DNA of 64,000 bases, taken from positions 1 through 64,000 of the forward strand of contig AZLU01000108.1 in assembly GCA_002224055.1 (NCBI GenBank). Direction: 5' to 3'. The position numbers were made by a program, and so were the translations under genes. The notes beneath the pieces are model-generated. The model saw nothing but the letters and a program-made list of their open reading frames with translations. It was not told the DNA's origin and ran no database searches. This DNA is from Pezizomycotina sp. ARF18 (taxonomy: Eukaryota; Ascomycota). Positions 23,607 through 35,975 of this stretch are shown piece after piece (the first letter of the stretch is position 1; the number at the start of each line of letters is the position of its first letter).

Positions 23607-25790
23607 CTAACATTCCTCAACCTCAAATTCACACGGTAACTGCCCGCCGTTATCCGCCCCCGTATTACTCGTACTCCTCGCTCCCACCTTCGTCGGGCTC
23701 ATGTTCTTCGTCGGGGACGGTTTCGGACTACTACTACCGCCCAAAAGTCCATACTTCCTCCCCTTCTTCCCGCTCTTACTAGGTGTGCTGCTGGTACTAT
23801 CGCCGCCGGAGCTATTCACCCTCTTCTCCTTCTTCTTCTTCCCCGATGTAGGTGTAGACGGATTGCTCTTCGCGGGCGTAATGTGCACCGTCGTTCTTAC
23901 CTTGTTGCCAGTGTTGAGCGGTTCGATCTTGGGTAAATGCATAGCCTCCATCCTGACGTTAAGAGCGTGCGCTAATACATCCGCGTCGATTTCCACGTCG
24001 TCGTTGCCGTATTCGCGCTGTTTCTGCGCCGAGAGGGAGGAATCGACGAAATCGTGATGATGCTCCGCGTTATCCCCGTCGTCGAAATAATACGTGTTAC
24101 GCAGCTCGCTCTTCGTCTCGCGCTTGCCGTGCTGCGGAGGACTCAACGAGTGGAATTTGTAGTCGTCGTCGTTCTCGTGCGATACCCAGTTACCGTCGTC
24201 GTCGTCGTCGTTGTAGTCGCCGGACGTCGAGTCTAGGGGTTCGTAGTAACCGCCGCGCGGGATCGGGGAGCGGGAGTCTTCGTCGCGGGTCGATTTGAAG
24301 GTCGGCAGGCGGCCTGTTATTCCGTTTTTGAGGGAGCGGTGTTTTGACGATGCGGTCTTTTGGCGGGATGGTTTGCCCATGTTACCGCTGTCGACGCGGG
24401 TTAATGGCGCTGCTTCGAATTCGCTGTTGCTGTTGTTTTGTTACCAGGGTTGTTGATGAAGGATGGTACTGGTGCGAATTACGCGTCGGGCGTTCGGTAG
24501 TTACGTCGAACGTGGCGCGCTGCATGGGTTCCTGCTGTCTTCCCTGCGATACGGATCCATGGAGGTGGGCGTGGCGAAGCAGATCGTGTTACGGTTTTGC
24601 AGTTTGTGACCGGGGGATGATTACCGCTACCCCCCACGGCGCTGTGACCGTTCCACGACGTGTTTCCGTTGCCTCCGGCTGACATATTCTTCTTGTGCTG
24701 CGCCGGAGGCAGACGGGGAAGGCTAGTATTCGCCGAGATAGTAGTCAGGCTACCACTCTTCATCGCGTCCGCGGCCGCACCGAGCGTCGGCGTCGTATCC
24801 TGGTGGAAGCTAACGCGCTTGGAGGAATCTGCAGACACGAAAGTATTACGCCGCGAACTACGCGCCCAGTCGTTAATACCGTCTTCGCGTTCCTTCGGTA
24901 CTAACGGTTCGGAGTACTCCCACTCTACGGAACCGTTTTTGGTACGCGTTTGCAGGAAGGGTATCTGACGCTGGGGTTTTTCCTTGTCGAGGGAGTCGAC
25001 GGTGGAGGACGACCAGCGCTTCGTGTTTGCGTCGGCTTTCGCGAGCATGCCCATGAACGCGCGGTCGTCGAGGGGGTTCATATCCGGCGGCAGGCGCGCG
25101 ATGCGGCGGTACGTTACTGCGATGAAGAAGCCCAAAAACCGCCAGCAAAATGATGCCGCCGGCGGACGCGGAGAGGACGAAGATGGAGAATATGAGCTTG
25201 TTGATCCAACTCGGCGGCCCGATGGCGGAAACCCACAGCTTCTCCGCTCCCGAATTCAACAACCCCAGTTCTCTGTGAGAATACAAACACGAAAAAAAAG
25301 AACGGAATAAGGCAGCAATCCGTGGCGCACGCGAACATCGCGTAACTCGCCGAACTTCCGGGAGTCCTCTCCCTACTACTCCTCGCGTAGTGATATATGC
25401 TATACAGCCCATGCAACCCCGCCACGGCGGGCGGAACGCGCGTGATCCAACCAGTGATCATGTCTATATTCTCATGCTTATCAGCAACGTGAGTAAACCC
25501 ACGCACGCGAATACGAGGAATAGCGGAGGATTAACATGACGGCGCGGGAGGCTTTTAGGTTGCGGACCGTGCGGCGGGACATTTGGATTTGCGCCTGGCG
25601 CTTCATGTGGATTCGAGGGGGACGCCGCGGTGTAGGTGTCGTTGCAGTGTCTATGAAGGGGCCCGTGGGGAGTTTACGCTCGGGGGTGGGTTGCGGCATT
25701 CTTCGGTGTGTTTTTTGGGGTTGAAGGTTGGCGTGAGGCCGGGATCTCGCGGGTTGGGGAGAAGGGTTGGGAGAAGCGCTTGTTGGACAT
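23607..25790 (-). CDS. Conserved fungal integral membrane protein with a long disordered C-terminal tail
   Basis: The N-terminus from the ATG at 25790 is proline/serine-rich (SNKRFSQPFSPTREIP), followed by MSRRTVRNLKASRAVMLILR, the first membrane entry. Further on are ITGWITRVPPAVAGLHGLY, ERTPGSSASYAMFACATD, and helices around LIFSIFVLSASAGGIILLAV, ending at the cytoplasmic motif FIAVTYRRIARLPPDMNPLD. The RRIARLPPDMNPL motif after the last helix is one I know from an uncharacterised membrane-protein family of Pezizomycotina. The remaining 400 or so residues are polar and low complexity: DDDDDGNW, KKKKEKRV, SSSPKPSPTKNMSPTK, and the end CEFEVEEC with a stop at 23607. Function is unknown; about four helices and a signalling-like phospho-rich tail are inferred. 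The reading changes frame at least three times (near 25690, 25130 and 24450), with possible short introns near 25290 and 25140. Confidence 0.75.
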
Positions 25791-27339
25791 CGTGGAGGAT
25801 GTCCCAAGGATGGACGAGAGAGCGTCTTTGTTTTACGTAGACAAATGAGATGATCGATTGTAAACGATTGTAGTTTTAATGATTGATATGAAATATCGCG
25901 AAAATCGAAGCAAAAAAAAAAAAAAAAAAAGGAAGCCTGTGAAGCAAAGTATTAGTGCTATTCGCGTTTGTTAAACCTCGGAGAGAGAACAAAAAAGAAT
26001 AAGGGATAGAAAGGAAGCTATTGAGAAAGCTATAGTCTTCCTCCTCTTTTTTTTATCTCCGAATAAACAGACTGTCGATATAATAAAATAATAATAATAA
26101 TGTCTCCTCTTCTACTTGTTTGACTTGACAAAAGATACTGTGATCTTCCAGGATCTCGATGTTGTCGATGTTGTTGTTTCTTTCTGTCTTAAAACCACGT
26201 TCACGTTCAGGAGGTTGGGCGGACACCTGAAGATAAATGGGTCGGGTGAGTTGGCTGGCAGTGCTGAGCTCTGTCTGGTTAGCGAAGGAAAAATTTGTTT
26301 ACCTAAGCACCTTCACTTTTTGGCGTGAGCTGGTTTCAGTTGCTAGGAAACAGCCACTAACACTGAACCACCATCAAACAAGGAAGTAGCCGCCAAAAAA
26401 AATTATTATTATTATTCTTCACTCCCCGCCTCTAAATCCCCGAACCGAAACCACGGAAACACGATAAGACATTGCTACATCAACATCACATCGCACACAT
26501 CATCCTCGATGTTCAACAGCAATGAGGCTGGGCAGCCCCCTGATCAACGTGGCCTTTGCCGTTGTTCAGCTGATTCCATTACAATTCTGTAGTTGTGGAG
26601 ATGTGATGTATCTATATATATAATAAATATATATTATATATATCGTAGCATTATATATAAAGGAGGGGTAAAATATTTGGAACCTGTAATCGTTCACTCT
26701 TTCGAACCATCTCGTTTCTTCAACAAATAGATATCTTCGATGATTATTTCGAGAGAGCGATACAGTGTTAAATCAATAACGAGCTTTTTCATTTTCGTAA
26801 CCTGCCTCATATATGACAAAGAAACAATCATACTATGAAGTACAAAGTTTTTTTTTTTTTTGAATCGCGACCGAGGGGGAAAAAAAAACGATAAGGGGAA
26901 AACCTGACTAAAAGTACATACAAAGTTTACTACTCGAATGTGGTTACTCTTGAGAAAACGGTTATGAAAAGAGCGGCATTAAAGAAGGGAAAGCATGAGG
27001 AGATAGGAAAATGTACTTTGAACAATTATATACGATGAATTCAAATGACAAGGAGGTTGGTTGGTATTAAGGGAAGTTGGAAAATGAGAAAAGGGAATTC
27101 TGAAAAAGAAAATAAAAGAAGAAAAGTGGGGGGAAGAAAAGGAAAGGAAAAGGAAAAGGAAAAGAAATTGAACTCAAAGAAAATCGTTGTAAGAGGAAAA
27201 GGCAGAAATAAAGTGATACATGATAAACTTTTCTTGAAGTTGACGTCGAAAGTTTCCTCACCTTGATCGAAGTTCATATGTTTTTCTGTTATTGCTTGCG
27301 TGTATCCGTCTGATGACTGTGTCGTCAGCTGTTTTTTTT
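25791..27339. other. Intergenic spacer with A/T runs and an AT microsatellite
   Basis: This holds A19 at 25912-25930, a dense (AT)n stretch at about 26612-26662 and T14 at 26848-26861. It also holds a purine-rich block at about 27077-27180 (GAAAAGGAAAAGGAAAAGG). No gene is seen. The purine block creates a Lys/Glu-only frame and its Phe/Ser-only antisense frame, both artefacts. Confidence 0.5.
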
Positions 27340-29194
27340 TTTTTATAAACGTACCGGACGTTTGTTCTTTTATCCGTCACTTGTCAAACCACCATTATCA
27401 GCATTTCACACATCATCCCATAAAAAACTAGCAAAAGATTTGACAGTACTCACAGTTCATCCACTCAATATTCTCATACCTAACCTCTCCCCCTCTCCTC
27501 ATCCTCCTTCAACCTCTCCTATTCTCCTGTTCATCCAACATAACCAACTCTCAGCCCAACGCCACAAGACCACCGGCAGCTGCGTCGCCAGCACCGTGAT
27601 CTTCGCCGGAACATAACCCCACCGCCCTCCTCGCTGGAACGTCTGCGGACCGATAATATTCCGAACTGAAGCTCCGTGATAACAACTTCCGCAACGATCT
27701 CTTCGTGTGCCCCGAAACGTTCGCGGATACCCACGCGTAGATTAGGATTAGACAGGCGACGACGGCGTTTACGAGGTAATTCTAGATCAGGCCGCCTTTT
27801 GCGGTGGGGGAGGAAGACATTAGTGCGCGCGCCGATTATGCCGGGAGGCAGAGGAAGGCGATGTAGTAGCCGCGCTGGGAGGCGCGGCCGGCGTAGATTC
27901 CGAGAGAGGGCGGTGGCGAGATGGAGACTATGCCGGATGGGGGTATTTAGGAGGGCGGAGATTTTGGGGAGAAGCGAAGGTTTTTATTACGAGGACTGAG
28001 TAGGTCGTTATCACGCCGGAGGATATCGAGATCTAAAAATCATGAGCGGTTAGCGAATATCTCTCCCATTATAAATTTCGCAGTACCGACAAGGACTCGG
28101 GAGAATAAGAGAACAGGAGGAGGTATTGGAGGAAGGAAAATGTTACGTGCCAGTATCGTGCAAACCATCAGCCACCAAATCTGAACGTCCCAACCGCCTC
28201 CTTAACCTGGCACACTTCCAGCTCGTGCTCCTTATGCCCGTCTGGTTACTCTCAACCTCTTCACCGCCGCGCTTTCTCCTCCTCGCTCAAAAACCCGCAC
28301 TCATCGGCGTATCGGTATCGCAAAAAACGCCACAACCGATAACAAACGTCACCCCGCCCAAACAAATAAACATCCCCCTCACCCAGAAACTATCGTATGC
28401 GGTACGTACTGAAACCATAGCTCATATTCCACCGAAAATCTGCCCGATGCCCAATCCGGAGTACCACAAGGCGACCGGGGGGTTTGTTCGGGTTTCGTGT
28501 ACCACATTGACGTTATTACGATTAGGCAGGTGCGATGGACGCTTCGAACCAGCCGAGGCAGATGCGGACGAGGAGGAGGCCGGCGCAGGATTGGTTGCGG
28601 TGCAGGTGTTGTTATGCCCAGAGGCAGACGGACGCGCGAGGAATTTACCGCGGGATTTTTGGAGGGATGTAGGGCGTCGGAAATCGGCGATTAGGAAGGC
28701 GATGAAGAAGGCGCTGGAGGCCCAGGAGAATTGGTTGCGCGGAGGTGAAGGTCGGGTCGGATGCCCATTACGTTGGCGTACTAACAACAACATCAACACA
28801 AAAAAAAAAAAAAAAAAAAAAAAAACACGATCAGTGCATGGTCTTTCATTGCCACGATACCTCCTCCATTCACCACAAGACCACAAGAAATCAAAACAGA
28901 AAGATAGTGAGGCTCGTTCGATAGGAGGAGGGGAAAAGGAGAACGGTTTGTTCCTACGTTAATATTAATTTATCACGAACTGCATGTGTAGCACGCCCAC
29001 ATGACCGGAATATCTTCCAGTCTATCTTCTCAGCAGCTTTTGTCATCGACGGAGGTTGGTGTCGACGTCCTTTAGCGTGCGGGATGTAGGAGAGGCCGTG
29101 TCGACGTTGCCGCAGGCGCTGTGGCCGGCTTGCTCGGATGACATGGGCGACATGGACGTCCATGTCGATGTCTTTTTTTCTTTGGTTTCGCCAT
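27340..29194 (-). CDS. MFS transporter, allantoate-permease type (anion:cation symporter family)
   Basis: Plasma-membrane uptake carrier of the Dal5/Tna1-like branch; substrates of the family are organic anions such as allantoate, nicotinate or pantothenate. The start MAKPKKK at 29194 leads a polar N-terminus, then KAAEKIDWKIF before helix 1. An intron 28957-28781 (GTAGGA donor, GTTGTTAG acceptor) contains a T26 run. Exon 2 opens YANVMGIRPDLHLR and NQFSWASSAFFIAFLIA, the family hallmark. Then, over shifting frames: GWFEASIAPALIVITSMWYT near 28530, LWYSGLGIGQIFGG near 28450, GFLSEEEKARA-like near 28280, VISSGVITTYSVLVIKTF-like near 28010, and IIGARTNVFLP near 27830. A final exon, after a donor near 27455, carries TDKRTNVRYVY. 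About twelve helices are expected. At least five apparent indels interrupt the frame, one a lost G at the first codons of NQFSWASS. The stop is not certain. Confidence 0.75.
28800..28825 (-). repeat. T26 run (transcribed strand) in the MFS intron, next to the 3' splice site
   Basis: On the minus strand this is 26 consecutive T followed by GTGTTGATGTTGTTGTTAG and the next exon. It therefore serves as an unusually long polypyrimidine tract 18 bases before the acceptor AG. Confidence 0.75.
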
Positions 29195-32100
29195 GGCCGT
29201 TTGTAGTGTGTGTTATGGTGGCGGGTTGAAGGGTTGAGGTGTTGAAGGGTCAAAGGGGGGGAAACGCGGTTGATGTAGGGAGAGGGTGATCGTGAGGGGT
29301 TGTGTGGTTTTTTTTTATATATACTGCTAGTTAGGCGAGGTTAGCAAGGGTGAAGATGGTCGTCAGAGATCCTTTTTGCTCGGCGCTTGTTTAGTCCGGA
29401 AACCAGGTCCTGCTACAAGACCTGCGTCACACACAGGAACAGGAAATGATCAGTAATATACCGGGGGGGGCTTAGATGGACTCATACCTGGAATATCCAA
29501 GAGAGGAGACCAACCTCCTTACTTCCTGTTAAAGTCTGGAACGAAAATGATCGCCAATGCAGGAGTAAGAAAAAAAAAAGTGATCTGCGGAAAGCAGCCG
29601 TCTTTATGTTTCCTGTTGAAGAAGGGGGATATGCAGGATTGAAAGCAGGGAATGTTGGGTATAACAAAAGGAAACAGGTAAAACAATGATGGCTAGGAAT
29701 GATACAAATAGCGCCAGACTAGTGTAGTAAGTACGGTGAGGAGAAGGGGTTTAAGGTGGGTATATTAAAGTGAGGATCGTTGAACGTGGGATTGGTGGGT
29801 GGTAAGGGATTGAAAGTGGAGTCGGCGAAGGTTGAAAAAAAAAAAAAAAATTTGGTTCGTTCGCTAAAGTTTTAACAATAATATATGGAAAAAAGAAAGA
29901 AAAAAGGAATGCAAGGGATTTCTCTTTTTATTTAACAGCGATTAAAAAAAAATCAATTCGCAGAGAAAGTGTAAAATTCAATGCTAAAGAAAAAAGCGAA
30001 AAAAAAAAAAGGAGCAAGGTCTACGGCGAGATATTTGCTTCTTTAGGGAGCCGCTTAAGCACAACTTCTTCTAGTATGCGTGTTTATAACAAGGTCAATG
30101 TTTCTTTGCTGCTCTTAGTAATTGTTATTTATTCGTTATCTGTCTTCCGGAATATCCCTAACTAGCGCTCTTTCCTTCCCTTAGAGTTCTATTCCTTCTA
30201 TCCGTTTTCTTTTCCTTCGTTACTTCTTTTCTGAGGTACATGCGTAAGTAGTGCGACGGTGGTACAAAACCGTTCCCGGTTTCGAAAAGTTCGAGTAGAA
30301 TGATCTCTTATACAACTTCAGGATCTTAATTAGAAGGCCTTGTATAAAGCGAGTTTCCCTTTGACCTCTAGGTTGGCTTTTTAGCTTAGGAGGATTGGAG
30401 AAGACACCGAAAAAAGTAAAAAGAAAAAAATGACAAGGGAATCAAAATGCCATGGGTGCTTTGCGCAAAGTTGCGTGAACGCTAACGAAGCATTTTCCTT
30501 GAGAGAGATTTAAAGATCGACGGCTCGCAGCATTATTTAAAATCTCCGAATCCTAGTAGATACGACAATATAAAATAGCAATACATAGCAAAAAGCCAGT
30601 AACTTGAGTATATATCTGAAAAGGCAAGGATGGACCATGTAATGAGAGGATACTGTACTATGGAAAAACAAAGCAAGGACGTCTATTGTGAAGGTCTAAT
30701 ACTTAAGAAGTACTCAGATTGTGCCATTTACGGCATCGAGCATAGCGAAGGTACCACAGACGTTTAAAAGTTGTGAAAGAGAAGCCTGTTAGCTCTATCG
30801 ATGGTACACGAGGATGCAATGTGTTCTGCTTTTTTTTTTTTTTTTTTATCTTGTGTAGCGAGAATAATCAGGATAAAAAAGAAGAGAAAAAGATTAAACT
30901 AAACTAACTAGGACCAACACAAAATGCCACGAAAACAGTAAAACATCAAAGTTGCGGTAATTTTTTACGCCACATATAGTTCCCTTGCAGTGGTATCAGA
31001 GCACTACCCTGGCACTACTTCGACCTGGGAGCTGGGAAATTTGTAGTAACTTCCGCTCCGAGGGCTCCATCTACATACTTAAACGGGCAAAAAACTACTA
31101 CCACTACAGTCTACAGCTCCATAAGTAAAATATATACGTCTCCTTGGAAACTTTTTATCCCACTAGAGAAGAGTTTTGGGAAACTCTAGAGCTAGCCGAA
31201 TTGAAAACTGAGGGGAAGACCAAAATCCCTTGTGAACAATCGTATCCATTGTTTCCCTGTCTTGGCATGTGAACTTTTATACCCCCTCGCTCTCACGCTG
31301 AAGTAAGCCTCGATCTTGATATTTATATAGAAGTGTTATTTATTAATTAGCTACAAAGCAATCGACAACAGATAGACGGCGAGGAAGACCCTGTTTTCTT
31401 CGAAGGCGTTCGCCTTTTTTATTTGAGTCGCTTCCTTCTTTTGTTAACCGCTGGGGGTGGAACACTTCGGAGACTTCGGATTATTGTTTTTCCCTAACCC
31501 AAAACGGGCTCGGATTTTGAACTGGGCTGTGGCGTAGCCTTAATTTGGAACGACGGCTCCGTTCGTTTATCATTCGCGATTTTTTTTGCTCATTATAGAT
31601 CGGTAATTACGAATTTTTAAGCATGAAAGGAAATAAATGTGTGTATTGAAAAATCTTTAAATATTAACAGGAGAGAAAGAGGGAAGATTTAATAAACTAG
31701 CAAGTAGACATGGAAAAAAATTTCGTATATACTTTTTTCTTTGTTTTCAAAGTAGAAAATACAATGGCTGAGGAATGCAAGGGACGTTTATCATCTTAAA
31801 TAGTGCATTTCGTGGCGTTTCAGTGGGTAACATACCTGTTTTTTTTTTTTTTTTTTTTCTTCTCGCTTCCGGAGATTGATCTTCGTTGACGTGCTTTTCT
31901 CGTATATACAGCAGGTCAGTGACGATCAATTTTTCGCAGCGAAGGGATGGAAAAGAGATGGCTCGAAATGGCGCAAATTAGCTCTGAGCTGATCCGCACC
32001 GAGCTTTGTCGCTCCAGTAGTTGCTTGAAAAGAGATTTTGTTGCAAAGGACAACAGTAGGGAAAAGTTTCAATCAAATGACTTATTATCCAGAGGAATCT

Positions 32101-33407
32101 TGAAGATTCCGGCGGGGAGATAAAAAAACAAGCTCTGTCTTCTACAGTGCCTCTTCCTTTCTCCTGCGGGAGAATATATTTCGTCTTGGAAGATATATTG
32201 AAACAATATCCACGAGGATAGTTTTTCCGGGACATTTCTCGTTCGCGATGTGAAGAAGACAAGAAGTTCTCTGCGGAAAATTTCGAAACAATATTCGAAG
32301 TATTTTTTTTTTTTTTTTTTTTTTCATCTCAACTTCGGTAAACGGTAAGTTTGTTTCTTCAATATCATTGTTTTCTCAAAGTCCTACTGCCACTATTGAG
32401 TTACGGCCTGTTTAATGTTTAGCCCTGGTCTAAACCAAATATATATATATATATAGTGGAAATAGTATTCCTAAGTTCCTGAAGTGAGCTTATAGAGCTA
32501 ACTGGGAATCAAACTGGCTCAAAACATCTCAGTTTGAACGGCTTTGAGGTGAACAGCTTGGGCGACTTCATTTCATCTGAGGTCTAGACGGATTTGCTTT
32601 GTTATATCGGATGAAAGACACATTTAATGGAAATATATAATCATCGCGATATCCTCCATAATCCACGCGAAGGATATGCTTGCTAACCCTATAGCAGCTC
32701 AACTTTAGCTATATCCATCATATCCCGGAGTGTATAACTTGTTACTGGAATATCTGGAAGGGTTGATATTTATTCAATAGTAAGTAACGCGTCTGCCATT
32801 TCCATATTCACTTCCTCAACGGTTGCTTTGTGTTATTCTTGAGAGCATCATCCCTGATGCTTAAGTATTGAATGATGCAACTCCTATGTAAAGAACATCT
32901 TCTTTATCCCGCGCGATTCTTAGTATCGATCAAGTAAAGAGGTCTTACTTAGCTGTCCGCTATTTTTTATTTCAATCTATTTTGCGAAATATTTTACGAG
33001 CTCTTTTTTTCTTTTTTAATCGCCGAAAATAAAATTTAGTAATAATAATAATTTAACGATAATTTTTTGCTAGCCTTAATAATAAAACGACCGCGCCGAA
33101 TTTGCGAACCTCCCTCCAAATACCTTCCCTCAACCACCGTCACAAACAACAACGAATTAATCATTTATTACGCATTATCATATTACCCTAGCATTTTCCT
33201 CAAGTTATACGACCGCTTAATCAAAGTAGATACCGTCTGCTTCGATAGAGCGAACAAAACCCTCGTTTCCTTTAATATTACGTCTTCCGGCATCTTTAAT
33301 ACTTGTCTATGATACCAAATTCTTCTGTTTAATTATCTACAAACTCCTCTTCCCTATTTACCTTGATATTCCAAAACCGGGATAAGTTTTACCAAAGGGA
33401 GAGAAAC
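29195..33407. other. Intergenic spacer rich in A/T runs
   Basis: About 4.2 kb without a supported gene. It contains A16 (29835-29850), T18 (30830-30847), T20 (31839-31858), T22 (32303-32324) and an (AT)10 microsatellite near 32438-32455. A 12-base word equal to the plant initiator-tRNA primer site is at 30991-31002, discussed under rejected items. Open frames are short and AT-biased. Confidence 0.5.
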
Positions 33408-35975
33408 ATGTATTACGGTTGGGTCCTCAATCTCAGCTATGAGGATTACATCCACCTCAGGAAGGACAACACCACCATCTTGCTGAGGACAACCATCACG
33501 ATGTGTGCCTTCGCTACCCTGGTGATGGTCCTCAGGTTAGTCTGCAGGCACTACTGGAGTCACTATGGGCACGACGACTGGTACATGTTGGCGAGCTATG
33601 TAAGTTGCCCTTTTATATTTCAAAAGTTTCTCACCATTGAGCTTGTGTCTTGACATGTTGTAACACGAGATCTGAAATTGATGGGATAATATGTATACGT
33701 AGGTTTGTTCCCTCGCGTACACGGGGCTGGCTATTGGACGTAAGTATCTTCCTCTTCTTATATTATCGTCATTTTATTCGACTTTCAAAAACACAAATGC
33801 GCTAACGTTTGCTACGCTCCTTAGAATCCCGCTTTGGTCTCGGACTGCCGCCTAAGAGTCGGCCGATCCAGAATATGGCGATTTATACCAAAGTTTGCTC
33901 CTTCTCTCCTTTGATTCCTTAAACCATCAATTGATTTCTCTTGTTAACTGACGCTTAACACTCCTATAGATTAACTTCGCCGGCCGTCCCATTTACATGG
34001 CTGGCGTATGCCTCGTCAAGATCGCCGTCTGCCACCAAACGCTTAGGCTGGTGAACAACGTGTACAAGAGATCAAGGCTATGGATTAAGTTTCTAATGGG
34101 CTTGAGCACGATCTGCCACGTCATCGGCACTTTGATATTGTTCTTTCAGTGCACGCCTGTATGTTTACAACTATTTCTTCAAGAATTCCGCCCCCTTTTT
34201 TTTTTCTAGGTTGATCGAGGCTGATAATACTTTTCCGCGGTGAATTTTTAGGTTAACGCATCTTGGAACGTGACCCTCAAGGACAGGAAGTGTTTAAACA
34301 ATAGTATTGTATTTTACACTCTCGCCGGTAAGTTTCGAACGCACTCTTCGCTACCTTCAATACCCAACACTCTTTTTGCCCTCTAACGTGAAACACTTTT
34401 TTACTTAGCGAACACGATGGTCTGGGACGTCCTCTGCCTAATGGTTCGATCTGGGTTATCTGGGACACGCAAATACAGCGGCTGAAGAAAAGGGTTCTTC
34501 TGTTCATGTTCATCTCGGGCTTCGGCGTCACGGTCTGCTCGGTGATCCGTACCTACCAGATATACCTGCTGTCCTTAGTGGGGATTCAACGGTCTCGTAG
34601 TCTGGGGTACCGTCGAGCTGAACGCTGCTGTGAGTAATCTTCCCTTCTATTTCCTTCTTCTCGTATATATGCTCTTTTATATGAGTGTGTTTTGTTTCTT
34701 GCACGACGGGATGTCACACTTCCGCTACCCGCGTTACATATACACCCTTGTGGAACAAAGATTTTGACGTTTTGAATTTGTTTAGGTGGCACTCCTCTCC
34801 TTCCCTCCCTTATGCCGCTGTACAACAAGTTCCTCCACCGGCACGTCGTACGCTGCTGCGCTCCAAACGCAAGTCCGGCCGCCAGACGCCGCACGTCATC
34901 AACTTCAGCGATAAATTCGACGAACCGGGTTGTTCCAATGACTCCAAAAATTCCATCTCGAAGTGGTCCTTCAAGTCTCCCTTCAAGGGCTTGTCTTGCG
35001 GACAGCAGGACGGGGACGACTCCGGCATCGGCACCGGCATGGGCAGCAACACCACCACTATGGTCGGCTCCCAGTTGCATTTGGATAAGAAGATCGACGT
35101 CGACGAGTTCGGGATTACGCCTGTCAGAATGACGCCCAGTGGGAATATTAATGCCATCCCGCTGCGTAATTTGAACCCGAAGGATGGGAAGATCGGGCAT
35201 AGGAGGATCGGAACGAACGATTCTGCTTATCCGCTCGCGGGGGGTAATTGGTCGCCGCTGAATGACGGGTATAGGCGTGTTAGTCCCACTACCTCCGTCG
35301 CCAGCTACGCCCGCGCTTCCCCGCCTAGGAAAGGGGAAGATAATAGCAGCGAGGAGTACATCATGGACCGCATCTCCGAGGAAGGCGATGCTTCATTCGA
35401 CGTGGAGCGCCAGGCTACCACCCCGACCAAGAACGGGAACGTCCGCAGCCTAATCTCCGCCGCCTTCGGTGGTCGCAATAACGCTATTCCTGCCACCGCC
35501 GAAACCACGGAGACCCACCCCGTAATTCGAACTCCATCGGTAGGATCTCTAATAGCTCTGAAGACAAAGACGCCGGTAGCCCGATCGAGATTACCAGGAG
35601 GTCACGTTCGACTACGTCATCGAGCAGGGGGCGGCAACAATACCGGTAACAATAATAGGCGCGACAGCGGGTATGCGCGTGAAGGCTAGGTGTCTAGAGC
35701 GCATATCCGGAGTGAGATTACGGTTCCGAGACTCCGAAGAAGGTGAAGGAGAGGCCGCTGGAGGGTGATACGCCTGTCCACCGTGGCCTCTTGCCGGTTG
35801 TTGAGGCGCTTAGCAGTGCGGGCGGCGCGGTCAGGGATATCATCCGCTCGGTTTCTGGTGGGAGCAACGCTAGCGCGGGTGACGACGTTGAGAAGGTGGA
35901 GGGGAAGCAGGAGAGCATGTTGAGCTTTCCACTATTATGTCGAAGCAGGGTCAGGAAATCATTTGTGACGACTGA
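33408..35975 (+). CDS. Fungal rhodopsin-like integral membrane protein (seven-helix) with a long polar tail
   Basis: Member of the large Pezizomycotina family of seven-helix 'rhodopsin domain' membrane proteins, which do not bind retinal as far as known; a receptor role is often proposed. Exon 1 from the ATG at 33408 reads MYYGWVLNLSYEDYIHLR and LVMVLRLVCRHYWSH then GHDDWYMLAS. Five introns with good sites follow (33600-33702, 33740-33824, 33893-33969, 34159-34251, 34328-34408). Exons read CSLAYTGLAIGQSRFGLGLP, NFAGRPIYMAGVCLVKIAVC, ILFFQCTPVNASWN, NSIVFYTLAANTMVWDVLCL and, after a frame change, WVIWDTQIQRLKKRVLLFMF, a strong family signature. The GTVELNA segment precedes the tail. The tail of about 350 residues is Ser/Asn-rich (GIGTGMGSNTTTM, SYARASPPRKGEDNSSEE). 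The best end is IMSKQGQEIICDD with a TGA at 35973-35975. Frame changes occur near 34440, 34580, 34800, 35520 and 35650. Upstream in-frame codons to 33363 lack an ATG. Confidence 0.8.

Noticed and set aside
23701-24057. Plus-strand frame rich in Phe/Leu/Pro, looking like a membrane protein
   Set aside because: Antisense of the Lys/Ser/Pro-rich disordered tail of the membrane-protein gene on the minus strand.
27041-27277. Overlapping frames: Lys/Glu/Gly-rich (plus) and Phe/Ser-rich (minus)
   Set aside because: Both come from the purine-rich block GGAAAAGG; composition artefact.
28126-28962. 278-codon plus-strand open frame, the second longest in the window
   Set aside because: It is antisense to the MFS transporter, whose family hallmarks read clearly on the minus strand. 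It crosses the intron with the poly-A run and contains an 11-Lys stretch made by it.
30991-31002. TGGTATCAGAGC, identical to a common plant Copia primer-binding site
   Set aside because: Fungal initiator Met-tRNA ends differently, no LTR border with a partner repeat could be placed around it, and no Gag or Pol reading is near. Taken as chance.
34586-35200. 204-codon minus-strand open frame
   Set aside because: Shadow of the Ser-rich tail of the rhodopsin-like gene. No recognisable content, and it crosses intron sequence of the sense gene.
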